From Palaemon carinicauda (Eukaryota > Arthropoda > Malacostraca > Decapoda > Palaemonidae), in NCBI RefSeq assembly GCF_036898095.1, contig NC_090731.1, forward strand, positions 143,227,381-143,291,380: 64,000 nucleotides of DNA. The letters are read 5' to 3'. The translations under genes and the position numbers were made by a program. Positions 48,616 to 60,002 of this stretch are shown piece by piece. The notes below the pieces were generated by a model. The model was not told the DNA's origin, ran no database searches, and saw only the letters and a program-made list of their open reading frames with translations. Numbering within the stretch: the first letter of the stretch is position 1; every line of letters begins with the position of its first letter.

Positions 48616-48943
48616 CAGGGCTGCCGGATTTTCCACACTAGGCAACTCCACGCTCAGCGGTGTCGCTGATTAGTCCCAGTTTCACCTCTCTAAGTCTTGC
48701 TTGATAACGTTTGTCAGGTACACTATATTGAACTGAGGAGGAATGTGTTATCATACTAAATGATTTGTCTTTGTGTTATAATACGCACAATTTTACAATA
48801 TAACTAATACACCAGGGATAACGAGAAGGACTTCTTGTTTGATTCAGAATTAGGATGGTTATAATTCTGAATTACTCCCACATTATGAACTTGCAGTATT
48901 GTCTCTGAATAATGTACATTATATTCAGGTCCATATTAACGTT

Positions 48944-49070
<127 letters not shown>

Positions 49071-49669
49071 TTTCCCTGTACGAATGTGTAAGAAAATTCT
49101 GCCATGCACATTGGATTGAATTTTGTCATTATTTCAAATTGTATGATATATTTCGATTGATATTGTCTTCATACTTGAGTTGACTTTAGAGAAAAGGTTT
49201 AAGGAAAAAACGTATAAACAACAGTAGTCTTTTTGATAAGGAAAATTGAAATAAATAAATTATATAAAGATTATGCCGAAGAATAAACATAATAACAAAT
49301 GTAAATGCGCAGTAAGGATAACATAAGTATAAAGAATATAATATATTATGAAGGACTAGTAACAATAAGTTAATAAATGATAGATATTTCCCTTATATAT
49401 ATTAGTGTTTGCCCACAGGTTTATGATGTAATTTAGTTTGAATTGGTGAATACGTACAAAGTCAGTTTATCTTTATAAGAAATTAGCCTAAACATTATAA
49501 GCATGAGAATAGTTTTTTCTAGAGTATTGGTAATGTAGAAAGGTCTATACACAAAAATATAAATTTTAAAAAACTTACAAAGAGGAATTTCATCTGACAA
49601 TTCCCCCCCCCACACATTATTTTTCTTTATACATATTTCTGTCTGCGTTAAAAAGTCTCTTGACTTATT

Positions 49670-51553
49670 CTGACACAGTTTTAAGAGCAATTGTTGATGG
49701 TAATCGTAAAGAATTCCTCATCGTTGTCTTTATGAGATTGACTTTACTGAACACACTGGATCAGCATTTGATGTTGGTAAAGATAAAATATGTAGAGAAA
49801 AATTTTTAAATGCCGATATTAAATTACCCTCTTCGTCTTTTAAATTGCCAAACCCTTTATAAAATGTTTCTATATTTGTCTCGTGCTTTAAATCTTCTGG
49901 TATTTGTATGAAATCTAAACTCCGCCATTCATCATTTAACCTTTGGTTATTTTCTACATTTACACCTATTCTTGGGACTAATTTGACTAAATCCTGTAGA
50001 GATGGCATAGCTATTCTTGATTGATAATCTAATGATTTATTTATTGACAGAAACGAAACCATCTTCCTCAAAGGTTTGTCCAGATCAAACCTTTTCCTAA
50101 TTGCAATACAAACTGAAACACAAAATTTTCTGCATCTGTTTTGAACATCCAGTAACATTTCAGGATTCTTTCTGAAACAAAGTATGAAGTTCTGCTTCCA
50201 GATAAAAGTGGTTAAGTGGAACATGATTGCTTTCATTGCATGGATCAATTGTCATTAATGATTGTTTCTGAAGAATGTGTGGCTGACTTCTGAAGAATGT
50301 GTGGCTGACCAAAAGTACCCAATATTGATCTATATAATTTTGTTATTCTGTCAGAATGCAAATGGAATGTGGGGGAATTTCTTTGAAAGAGTTAAGTTGA
50401 AGTCATTAAATTTTGGTAAAATGTAATCTAAAAAGGTAAAAAATAAAGACAGCAGGATCTCTCATCCTTTCAACTATCTGGTGTACTACTGTCAACCGTT
50501 CTCTACCTTAAATTCGACTGAGTACAAGGTTAAAGGCTGCCACTGCTTTAGAACTCTTCTAACTGTTTCATGTAACGAAAGCCAATGCGTTTGACTGGGA
50601 TGGAGTATTTTGTGAGGCTTAGTATTACAAAATTCCTGAGAGTTTAAAATCATTCTGCTTTTTTGAACTATGGGCAAAAAATGTATATATACTGCGAAGC
50701 AAATCCTCACAGTGATGGGGTAGAGTTTTGGCAGCCTCTGAAGAACACAAGTGAATAGAATGTCATATACATTTAAAGACACTAAGTCCAGGCAATAAGT
50801 GTTTGTCTGCTACATAGAGAATTATGCTCGCCCATGATATTAGAAGCACCATCAGCTGCAAACCCTATGAAATTACTAAGGGGGATGTCATACTTTGTTA
50901 ATGTATTTATCAGTAGGGAATATACATTTTGTCCAGTAAACCGTTGGGCATTGTCTGAGTCATATAAATTGACAAGGGCTAGCATAGCAGTGGTGATTTT
51001 CTGCACAGAGGAATCATAAAACCTAACAATTACAGTACAGGACTTAATTGTGCTCTCATCCATTGACTCATCCATGATGACAGAAAATTTGCTGCTGCTC
51101 AACTTTTTTGCTAGGCTATTTGTCATGGGTCCTTCCCATGGTTTTGATTACATCCGTACACTTTGTACGTTTCATGGATAAACTTTGAGGTATGGCATAG
51201 TCTGGGAACATCCTTTTCATCAAATCCACCAAATTGTCAGCAGCAGTGAAAGGCAAGTTATGTTTTGCAATGAAACACGCAAATAGAATGGTAGCCATTA
51301 CTACACCATGGGGTGTTCCTTCCAGCTCATTCTGCCCAAGATCAAGCTCGCGTTCCTTTTGAAGATGAATCTTACTGATGCTATGCCTTTTGATTGATGT
51401 TAATTCAGCATTAAATGCTTTTTGGCAGGCAGTGCAGAAAGCCCTCTCTGGGTCTCCTTCAACCTGTTTCAACCATGGGTGAAAATCTGGCTGTATCCAT
51501 GTTTCTCTGAACTTCCGCTTACCGGGCATACCTAGCTGTAAGCAATGTTTCAT
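49670..51553 (-). pseudogene. hAT transposase (BED-like finger, DUF4371-like, hAT C-terminal)
   Basis: The N-terminus at 51553 includes RAFCTACQKAFNAELTSIKRH and HLQKE, a C2H2/BED-like finger. Then KKLSSSKFSVIMDESMDES and CTVIVRFYD, as in hAT proteins of the DUF4371 type (first catalytic Asp in the MDES motif), and NFIGFAADGASNIMGEHN (second Asp region). A Trp-containing segment THWLSLHETVRRVLKQW follows. The C-terminal dimerisation region reads LHILSLPTSNAD, then in another frame SVFSKVNLIKTTMRNSL. Frameshifts occur near 51120, 50785, 50480-50250 and 49755, and a short direct repeat (TTCTGAAGAATGTGTGGCTG) disrupts the region near 50270. Relatives have been domesticated in animals (ZBED and SCAND3 type), but this copy is a transposon remnant. 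Confidence 0.82.
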
Positions 51554-52960
51554 TGAGATGTGACGGCATATGTAAAATAAGAATTAAGAGGGAACCTACA
51601 GTAATTAAAATTCAACAGATAATATACATACATATTTGACTTCAAATCGTGAACCTAGTTCCAAATTTCTATGACGGGTTAGTTTTTTTGGCAGCCTTTA
51701 AAGAACACAGGTGTATAGAGTGGCATATAGCTTACATTTAAAGACAGTAAATGCGAGCAATAAATTCTTAGGTCTGCTACATTTCGTTCACAGTATTAAG
51801 ATTTCAGTGATATAAGGCATTATGATTACATCTTCCTAGCGAAAATATTATGATGGAATCGGCATCGTTTTTACAACGAGGAATGGGCCTATGGTATCTC
51901 GGAGGCTAAAACTCAGCCATATAAGTCTGTAAGGAAATAATTACCCCTGAATTGAGGAATGCTGTTCCTTAAGAGAAAATTTTATAGCATGACATCATAA
52001 CCATACAAATATAGTGAAAACTGACCATTAATAAAGGAAAAACGGATATAGATTAGGCCTAGGCATACCGTAAGCTAAAAGCCTTTGCCGTATAAGGTTA
52101 CGTAAGAAAGTAACTACTGTATTTTTAAACCCATACATTATATAATGCTGTTACTATAGATAAATTATCATAAAAGTGACATTACAATGACATAACTCAA
52201 TTTTATAACTATATAAAATTATTCATAGCAATTAAAATTAACAATGGAAGTACGAACATAGATTAGGAACATCGATTAGACTATGCTATATTGTATTTTA
52301 GGCTAAGATTTTTGGCCATTTACAGAAAAAAAATATTCGTCCATTTTAAAATATCATAATAGTGATGTGATGAAATTAATTTTACACGAACATCACTTTT
52401 TACATTATTACAGAGCTTTGTATAGTGCAAACCATAAAAATGCATTCATAGAGGAAAATTAAAGTCATGAAACGACAGTATGAGTCGGTAAGCCTATTTC
52501 ATATAATCCTCACAGTATTTTGTCTAAGAAACTGCAAAAAGATACTCACATGAAAAAGCATAAACTTTTAGATTTTTCTTGAGCTGAGGAATCAATTCGT
52601 CAAAAGGCAACTTGTGCGACAATTGCAATTAATTCCCTCAACACTGATTCAAGAATCAGTCTTTCAGTGAGTTGGCAACATCAAGCGCTGAACTCCACTG
52701 AGCCTCCTGGTCCCATAGCATCCACACTTATAGACTTGACAAATATTGCAATTTTTATATAAAGTAGATATTACGGGGAAAATGAATAATAAAACACTCA
52801 TTAATTATTTATTACTTTTTATTACATTTTAATCGACATACATCATCTCTTTACAAAGTGTGGAATTTATTCACACTCGGATTCCACATTCCACACTTGA
52901 TCAAGATGTGGAGCAGATTTGCCGTATCGATGACGTAAATTTCACGGTTCGGCAGCCCTG

Positions 52961-53060
52961 GTGTAGACCCAAATGGTATTTTTCCTTTGTTTTTTTTATA
53001 GAGACAGCAGATTTCTTAGCTCCAAAATTATCTGTTATTTTGCGCAAGTTAGCAAGAACC
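52961..53060 (+). pseudogene. LINE-B fragment (before LINE-C insertion)
   Basis: Encodes DPNGIFPLFFIETADFLAP, matching the minus-strand LINE-B at about 62090-61990. It is cut at GCAAGTTAGCAAGAA by LINE-C and resumes at 57599. Confidence 0.85.
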
Positions 53061-53229
53061 TTACCTTATTGCCTTATTGCCTTATTTTTTGTTTGGGTTC
53101 CCCCGGGTCCCTCAGTGTGAGGCACCTCGTATATCCACCAGAGTGTTGCTAATGCATCTTCCGGTGTATTTTGCATCTTCCAGTCTTGGATGGTCTGGGA
53201 TGCATCTTGGGTATTTATCGAGCTTATTC

Positions 53230-56089
53230 TTAAACACATCCTGATATGTTTCTTAGATGAGCTGGCAGCACATTAAATAGTCGCTGCATTATCGTTGATG
53301 GTGCGTAGTGGATTATTGTCCTGTGCGCCTTTCTTAGTTTACCTGGAATATTTTTTGGCACTATTAATCTACCTCGGCTTGCTCTTTCTGATATTTTAAG
53401 CTCCATGATGTTTTCAGTAATTCCTTTTATTTGCTTCCATGCTTGTATTATCATGTAGCGTTCTCTTATCCTTTCTAGACTGTATAGTTTTAAAAATTGT
53501 AGTCTTTCCCAGTAGTCAAGGTCCTTAACTTCTTCTATTCTAGCAGTATAGGACCTTTGTACACTCTATTTGCGCAATATCCTTTTGGTAGTGTGGGTAC
53601 CATATCACATTGCAGTACTCGAGTGTACTACGTACATAAGTTTTGTAAAGCATAATCATGTGTTCAGCTTTTCTTGTTTTAAAGTGTCTGAATAACATTC
53701 CCATTTTTGCTTTATATTTAGCCAACAGTGTTGCTATTTGGTCGTTGCATAACATATTCCTATTTAACATTACACCAAGGTCTTTAATTGCTTCCTTGTT
53801 TGTGATTCTCATTATTAGGTCCCTTGTATGCATACACCATTCCTTCTCTCTTTCCATAATTCATTGATTCGAATTTATCGGAGTTAAATACCATCCTATT
53901 TATCTCCGCTCATTCATATATTTTGTTTAGATCTTTTTGTAGTGAGTTCCTATCCTCATCACAAGTAATTTCTCTACTTATTCTTGTGTCATCGGCGAAA
54001 CTTCTCACTACGGAGTTTTCAACATCACAGTCTATGTCTGAGATCATAATAACAAACAGCAGTGCAGCTAATACCGTACCTTGTGGCACACCCGATATTA
54101 CCTGGGCTTCATCTGATTTCTCGTCATTTGCAACCACTATCTGTTTTCTGTTTTGCAGGAATTCTTTTACCCATTTTCCTATCTTTCCCACAATATGCTT
54201 TCTCATTTTGTTCTCCAATATGTTATGGTCTACCTTGTCAAAGGCTTTTGCAAAATCTAGATAGATCACATCTGTGTCTTTTTCATTTATCATATTTTTG
54301 TATGTGTTTTCATAGTGTGCTATCAGTTGGGTCTGTGTACTTTTTCCAGGCACGAAACCGTGTTGACCCATATTAAACATTATTTTTGACCAAATGGTTC
54401 ATTATTTTCTTTTTTATTACCCTCTCATACACTTTCATAATATGTGATGTTAGACTAACAGGTCTATAATTGCTTGCCTCTAGTCTTGATCCACTTTTGA
54501 AGATAGGGGTTATATAAGCTAATTTATGTTTAACATATATCTCGCTCATATCTACACTTTGTCTTAGCAGTATTGCAAGCGGCTTCGCGATAGTGTTTGC
54601 AGTTTTTTTTAACAAAATCGCTGGAACTCCATCTGGTCCGGCTGCCGATCCATTTTTAATTTCGTTTATAGCCTTGACAATATCTGCTTCATTAATATCT
54701 ATATCCGTTAGATATTCAACATTTTCTTCTCTCATTTCTGTTTCATTATTCTCATTCGCAATTCTTGGCGTGAACTCACTCATATTTTTCTGCTAATATG
54801 TTGCACATTTCCTTTTTTTCATTAGTTAGCCGTCCTTCAATTCTTAGAGGGCCTATTTCTATTCTCCTTTTATTCATCTTTTTTGCATAGGAGTAAAGTA
54901 CTTTGGGGTTTCTTTTTATATTTTGAAGTGTCCTTTCTCCTAAGTCCCTTTTTTCATTTTCTTTCGACTGTATAATCTTTTGTTCTGCATTTTCTATTTT
55001 ACATTTTATTTCCCTCATTTTCCACACATTTTTTTCTTTTGCAAGATTTTTCTTCCACTTTCTAATTTTCTGAAATAAGATCTTTCTGTCTCTTGGTATG
55101 CACGTCTTTTGTTTATTGTTTTTTTTCGGTACATATTTTTCAACAATTTTCTCCAGTATTTTGTATAGTATGTCCGTATTTACCTGTATATTATCACTTA
55201 CAAATACATTTTTCCATTCTTTATTCAGTTCTTCATTTATTTCTGACCATTTTATATTCTTACTGTAAAAATTATATTTTCCATATCCTTCCCAAAGTTT
55301 TGTGCTTTTATTAATTCTGCGATCACTTGCTTTGGAATGAACTGTCAATTCTATGACATTGTGGTCTGAAATTCCCGTGTTATACACTATTATTTTTTTA
55401 ACATAATTCACCTCATTCACAATTACTAGATCTAGGACATTTTCCTTTCTTGTTGGAATGTGGTTTATTTGTTGCAAATTATGTTCTAATAGCATATCTT
55501 GAAGCTTTTCAAATTGCCTCTTATCTTCTGCGCTACTATCACTCTTTTTTATATGTATACATACAACCACTTTCTTCTATCCGTTCTTTCCAATCCACGA
55601 AAGGGAAGTTAAAATCTCTGGATAGGAGTATATTCCAGTCTTTATGGTTTCTACATATATCATCTATTTTTCTATTATTATGTCAAACTCCTTAGTATTT
55701 GGGGGTCTGTAAACTACAATATTCACTAATTTTTCAAATTCAAATTCAAATTCTACCGCATTCAATCCACATTCTGTGTTGCTGTATTTTTCACAGACTT
55801 TTCCTTGATTTATGTCTCTTCCATATATTGCTGTTCCCCCTTGATTCCTATTTTTTCTGTCTGATCTATAAGTTTGGAAACCCTTTATCTGGTCATCACT
55901 GCCAGTCTCTTGGGAATACCATGTTTCACTTATATTTAATATATCTATTTTTTCAATTTGGGTTAGTTCTTCTAGGAACTCTATTTTCCTTTTAGAGTTA
56001 CTCGTGACTAAACCCTGTGCATTCATCACTATTATGGTTTGTGTTTCATCCCCATTATTTAATATTGGTAATAATATGGATTCTCCCAT
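53230..56089 (-). pseudogene. LINE-C ORF2: AP endonuclease and reverse transcriptase
   Basis: Starts at ATG 56089 (MGESILLPILNNG). The endonuclease domain has IIVMNAQGL, LNISETWYS (catalytic Glu) and NIVVYRPPNT. The RT has AGPDGVPAILLKK, YRPVSLTSHIMKVYERV, GFVPGKSTQTQL, VIYLDFAKAFDKVDH, VISGVPQGTVLAALLF and RSFADDTRIS (FADD with both catalytic Asp). A C-terminal region (KDLGVMLNRN, YCNVIWYPHY) ends RLFNVLPAHLRNISGCV, typical of decapod-type LINEs. Frameshifts near 55660, 54780, 54375, 53900 and 53500 break it. The ATG overlaps the end of ORF1 by about 31 bp, suggesting translational coupling. Confidence 0.88.
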
Positions 56090-57336
56090 GCTTCCTTCCT
56101 GTTCTGATATGATGTTCTTTTCTTCATTTCTCGGAATTCTGCCATTAAAAAATCCAACTTTTTTATTATATTTGTTCTTTCGCCTTCATATTTATTTTTG
56201 TGTGTAAACCTGCAATTATCCCCATATCTGCACCAACCCCTGGCATTATAGATGCATTCTTTGTAGTTGGGCTCTATTTGTGCAGATTTGGGTTGAAAGG
56301 CCTTTTTTGGTGCATAGTGTGGTATATACGCGGCCTGCTTTTTTGTTTAATTTTTGTTTTTCTTTTCAGTTTGCCGAGTTTTCTTACTCTCATTCATAGT
56401 TGCAGGATGCATATATTGACATTTTTTGTTGAAACTGCATCCTTTTCCTTCTTTTAGGGTTTTGCATATTTTTGGATGGAGATCTCTGCATTTGTCTCCA
56501 TATCCGTCTAAATACGCACATTTACCATATATTTCATAATTATGGCATATCTTTGGATGCTTGTAGTAGCATCTTTCGCCAAATCTGCAATTCCCTCTTT
56601 TCAGCATATTACAGACTATATCTTTCTTTCTTTTTTTTTTTCTTGTTCTTGCTCTTCCCTATAAGTATGTAGGTCTGGGTAGAGTCTCTTGGGTCTCTTA
56701 TTTGTTTCCACCTGATAATTTATTTCTTCATAAGTATATTGTTGGATGGCATCATAAGTTATATCAATGATTTCCTCTGCATCCTTACACATTTCCTGTT
56801 CATTTTTCTCTTCTTCTTCTTCTTCTTCTTCTTCTTCTTCAACTATTTGCAGATTTAGTCTCGACTTAATTATATTTTCTATATTTTTTATCCAGACTAA
56901 GCATGTTGAGCAGAATACCTTTGTGTGTCTATTGTTTATTTTTTGCTGTATTTCAGCACATGTAGGGTGTGTTGGAACATGACAGGCATTACATTTTCTT
57001 ATCAGTTGTTGAGGATTATTAATGGAATACCATATCTTACTTGTATTAAACCAATTTGGCATTCTTTTTTCCCAATGCATCAATCAGCATATTCACCATA
57101 TTGGACTTATTGTTCTTTGATGGAATGTGTTGATTGATGTAGAGTTTCTTTATAAGTCTCTTTATTACTTGGATCTTTTTTGGAATTTCTTCTATTATTT
57201 TGCTGATGTTTTCCACAGATTTGCTCCAGTTTATTGGATCATATTGTTTCAATATGTCTGCGAATATTTTTCCGTCATACTGGTTGGAGTTACTAGTGAC
57301 ATCTGTTATCAGACGGTCGAGCTCCTGTTTCGCCAA
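56059..57336 (-). pseudogene. LINE-C ORF1: PHD-like finger, acidic tract, four CCCH zinc fingers
   Basis: From the N-terminus: a helical segment (MAKQELDRLITDVTSNSNQY), then a Cys/His cluster CNACHVPTHPTC and FCSTCLVW resembling a PHD/zinc-ribbon-like finger, then a Glu run, then CCCH fingers at CNMLKRGNCRFGERCYYKH, YGKCAYLDGYGDKCRDLHP, GKGCSFNKKCQYMHP and GWCRYGDNCRFTHKN. CCCH fingers bind RNA and could form the RNP. Two frameshifts are visible, near 57055 and in the poly-A tract near 56625. The end (KEAWENPYYYQY) overlaps the ORF2 ATG. Function is inferred from domain type. Confidence 0.8.
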
Positions 57337-57598
57337 CTCATGGAATTTGCTTTTGCCGACTCCAGCGATGTCTCCGCGAGTTGCTTGTGTTATACAATGT
57401 CATCTTGATCAGATTTTTAATTCACTAGATAACTATCCTATGCCGACTTTTATCCCACTTTTCTGCCCTCAAACTAATCATCGACTATTCACGAAAACTT
57501 GTAGCTATATTTCACTCGATAGCCTTTTGTTATCCGCGTTAAATCAGGATATTTTTAGGGACGCACAAGTGTTCACTTACCGGCACACAAATACAACT

Positions 57599-57899
57599 CG
57601 GAGAGAGTTTTTAGCACTTGTTGGAGAATTTGTAATGTTACTCCTCTACGTAAATGTGTTTGTGGTAGTTCAAGCCCCACTGATTACCGCCCAATTTCCA
57701 TAACTCCCATATCTAAAGTTTTGTCTTCTGGCAAAACGTCTTAATAGGTTTGCTGGAGGTAATCATCTATTCCCTAGTTTGCAGTTTGGTTTTCGTAAAG
57801 GCCTTGTAGCATGTGATGCCCTTCTTACAATCTCCAATGCTGTACAGAAATCCCTTGATTGTGGTTAGGAAGTTGGTATAATTGGCCTTGATTTTCGTG
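57599..57899 (+). pseudogene. LINE-B fragment between LINE-C and MULE
   Basis: Corresponds to RVFSTCWRICNVTPL, DYRPISIT and QFGFRKGL of the LINE-B RT. It matches the minus-strand copy near 61990-61700 and ends at IGLDFR, 57899, where the MULE begins. Confidence 0.85.
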
Positions 57900-57904
57900 A
57901 CCGG

Positions 57905-58040
57905 ATGTTTCGTCCCTGGACAGTTGGTCCCTGGACAGTTAGTCCCTGGACAGTTAGTCCCCAGACTGTTGGTTCCTGGACATTTGGTCCCTGGACAGTT
58001 GGTCGACGGATGTTTAGTTTAATGGACGTTTCGTCCCCCG
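57905..58040 (+). repeat. Iterated terminal array of the second MULE
   Basis: About nine units of 14-15 bp of the type GGACAGTTRGTCCCT, with variants GGATGTTTCGTCC and GGACATTTGGTCC. The units are near-palindromic. Confidence 0.85.
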
Positions 58041-58110
58041 ACAGAGAGGGAGAAAAAAAAAGAAAAAAAAAGATTGAGAACGAGAAAGATGGATTATGAA
58101 TGTATGTAAT

Positions 58111-58377
<267 letters not shown>

Positions 58378-58379
58378 TC

Positions 58380-59261
58380 CTCCTTTGGAACGAAAGCCAG
58401 TGCTGTAAGGCTTTTGATTACGAAAGCATTTCTTGGTTCATTATACCAATTTTGTAGGCCACATGTCTGAATATTTCTCCAAAGGCATTGGCCAAAGTGG
58501 AAAAAACATCCAGAAGTATGAGAATTAGGAAAATGTTTTTCTACACTATTTATTGCTGCCTTTTCAAAATCAAGTGTTATTGAACTAGGATCCAAATCAC
58601 GCACTTCTTTAAGTTTAGAAAATATTGTATCGTATGTTTCTTGATTTTTGAATTTTGTAATACAGTACACAAGTGGAACTGTGTGATTTTCTTCAAGGAG
58701 AGCATGAATGGTATACAGTTGGTGGTGTTCAGGAGCACTATCGAACGTACCGTCGCAAAACCAGTGCCTACTTTTCGCCAATAAATCGAGATTACCGTCA
58801 CTTGCCATTATAGTGATGTTTTCCTCTTCGAATAAAACTAATCTCTCACCTCTTAGCGAAAGCCTAAGTTCGTCTGTTACTTCGTTTCCATCTGTGAATT
58901 TCCTTTGTCTGCGAATCATTCTGCTAAGGATTTCTTTTTTGGGAAGAGAACCAACTGCCTCTAACGGAAAGTCAGATGTGCAGTTCTGAACTATAGTACT
59001 CGTCAATTCTTCAGTATTAGTGGCTCTTTCCTTCATCTCCTGTACTTTCTTGAGAACAACAGCTCTACTAGCATCTGGTGGATGAGAATGTGGCAGTGGA
59101 TCTCCTTGTAATATATCATTTACAGTCTTCAGTCGCCCTCCACATCTTCCTCTCTCTTCACATCTCCAGTAGGTAATTTTATCCCTCCTTTTTGTTATTG
59201 TATAAGCATACGCCTTGTGAAGTAGCTTCCTTCCACCACGTTTAGTAAATGTAAACTCCAT
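58380..59261 (-). pseudogene. FLYWCH/MULE transposase, C-terminally truncated
   Basis: ATG at 59261 gives MEFTFTKRGGRKLLHKAY, then the FLYWCH finger (YWRCEERGRCGGRL, LPHSHPPDA). The MULE core follows: RHWFCDGTFDSAPEHHQLY (first Asp), SSITLDFEKAAINSVEKHF (second Asp) and HTSGCFFHFGQCLWRNIQ (CxxH-type motif of MULE transposases). It stops at VPKEDI, where the (AG)n tract begins, so the third catalytic Glu and the C-terminus are gone. Unlike the first MULE it keeps the middle, so the two remnants together cover most of the family. The upstream frame is open without interruption. Confidence 0.88.
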
Positions 59262-59282
59262 CGGCTATAACAAAAAAAATTA

Positions 59283-60000
59283 CCAAGTTAATCATGAGGC
59301 CCTTGTTTTCAAACTGAAACAGTTGGAAGTGGGTGGGTCGTTTCTAAGCATTATTATTGATTTTTGAAGGGGTAGATTTCAAAGAGTTGTTGATGGGCAC
59401 CATAGTGAGTATAGGAATGTGATATCTGGTGTTCCACAGGGTAGTGTTCTTGGCCCATTACTTTTCATGCTATATACACGACATGTGGTTTGGCCTAGAA
59501 AACAAGCTTGTTCCATATGCAGATGATGCTACCCTGTTTGCATCAATTCCATTCCCTGAATGTAGATCTGGGATATATGGATCCCTTAATAGAGATTTAG
59601 CTAAAATAAGTGCGTGGTGCAAATTATGTGGTATGAAGTTGAATCCTAACAAAACTCAAAGTATGATTGTAAGTAGGTCAAGGACGGTGGCTCCTCAACA
59701 TCCGGATCTCAGTATTGATAATGTTTCTTTATATTTGTATGACTCTTGAAACTTTAGGTGTGATTCTCAACAGCAAATTTACTTTTGAGAAACACATTAG
59801 GTCTGTCTTCTTCAATTGCACAAAAAATGGTTTTATTGAGAATTCTTACAAGATTTTCGGTGATCAATCTGTTCTGAAGAAGTGTTTTAATTCTTTCATC
59901 CTACCTTGTTTTGAGTTTTGTTCTCCTGTCTGGTGTTCAGCTGCTGATTCTCATCTTAATGTGTTGGACAGAAACTTACGGTCTATTAAATTTCTTATGA
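59283..60000 (+). pseudogene. LINE-B, plus-strand arm of the inverted pair
   Basis: Continues the RT: VISGVPQGSVLGPLLF (with frameshift), PYADDATLFASIP (catalytic YADD), WCKLCGMKLNPNKTQSMIV, a LGVILNSKFTFEKHIRSV segment and ADSHLNVLDRNLRSIKFL. It stops abruptly near 60000 where the minus-strand copy starts. It contains the uninterrupted target site of the solo LTR (TTGATGGGCACCATAG near 59390). Confidence 0.88.
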
Positions 60001-60002
60001 AA

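Larger units (their letters stand above)
53061..57598 (-). mobile_element. LINE-C, nearly full-length non-LTR retrotransposon
   Basis: About 4.5 kb on the minus strand with ORF1, ORF2 and a short 5' untranslated region (57340-57598). The 3' end is a tandem (AATAAGGC)n tail next to LINE-B. It lies within LINE-B, whose reading frame resumes on the other side. The target duplication is short and unclear (AGCAAGAA versus GGAGAGAG). Confidence 0.85.
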
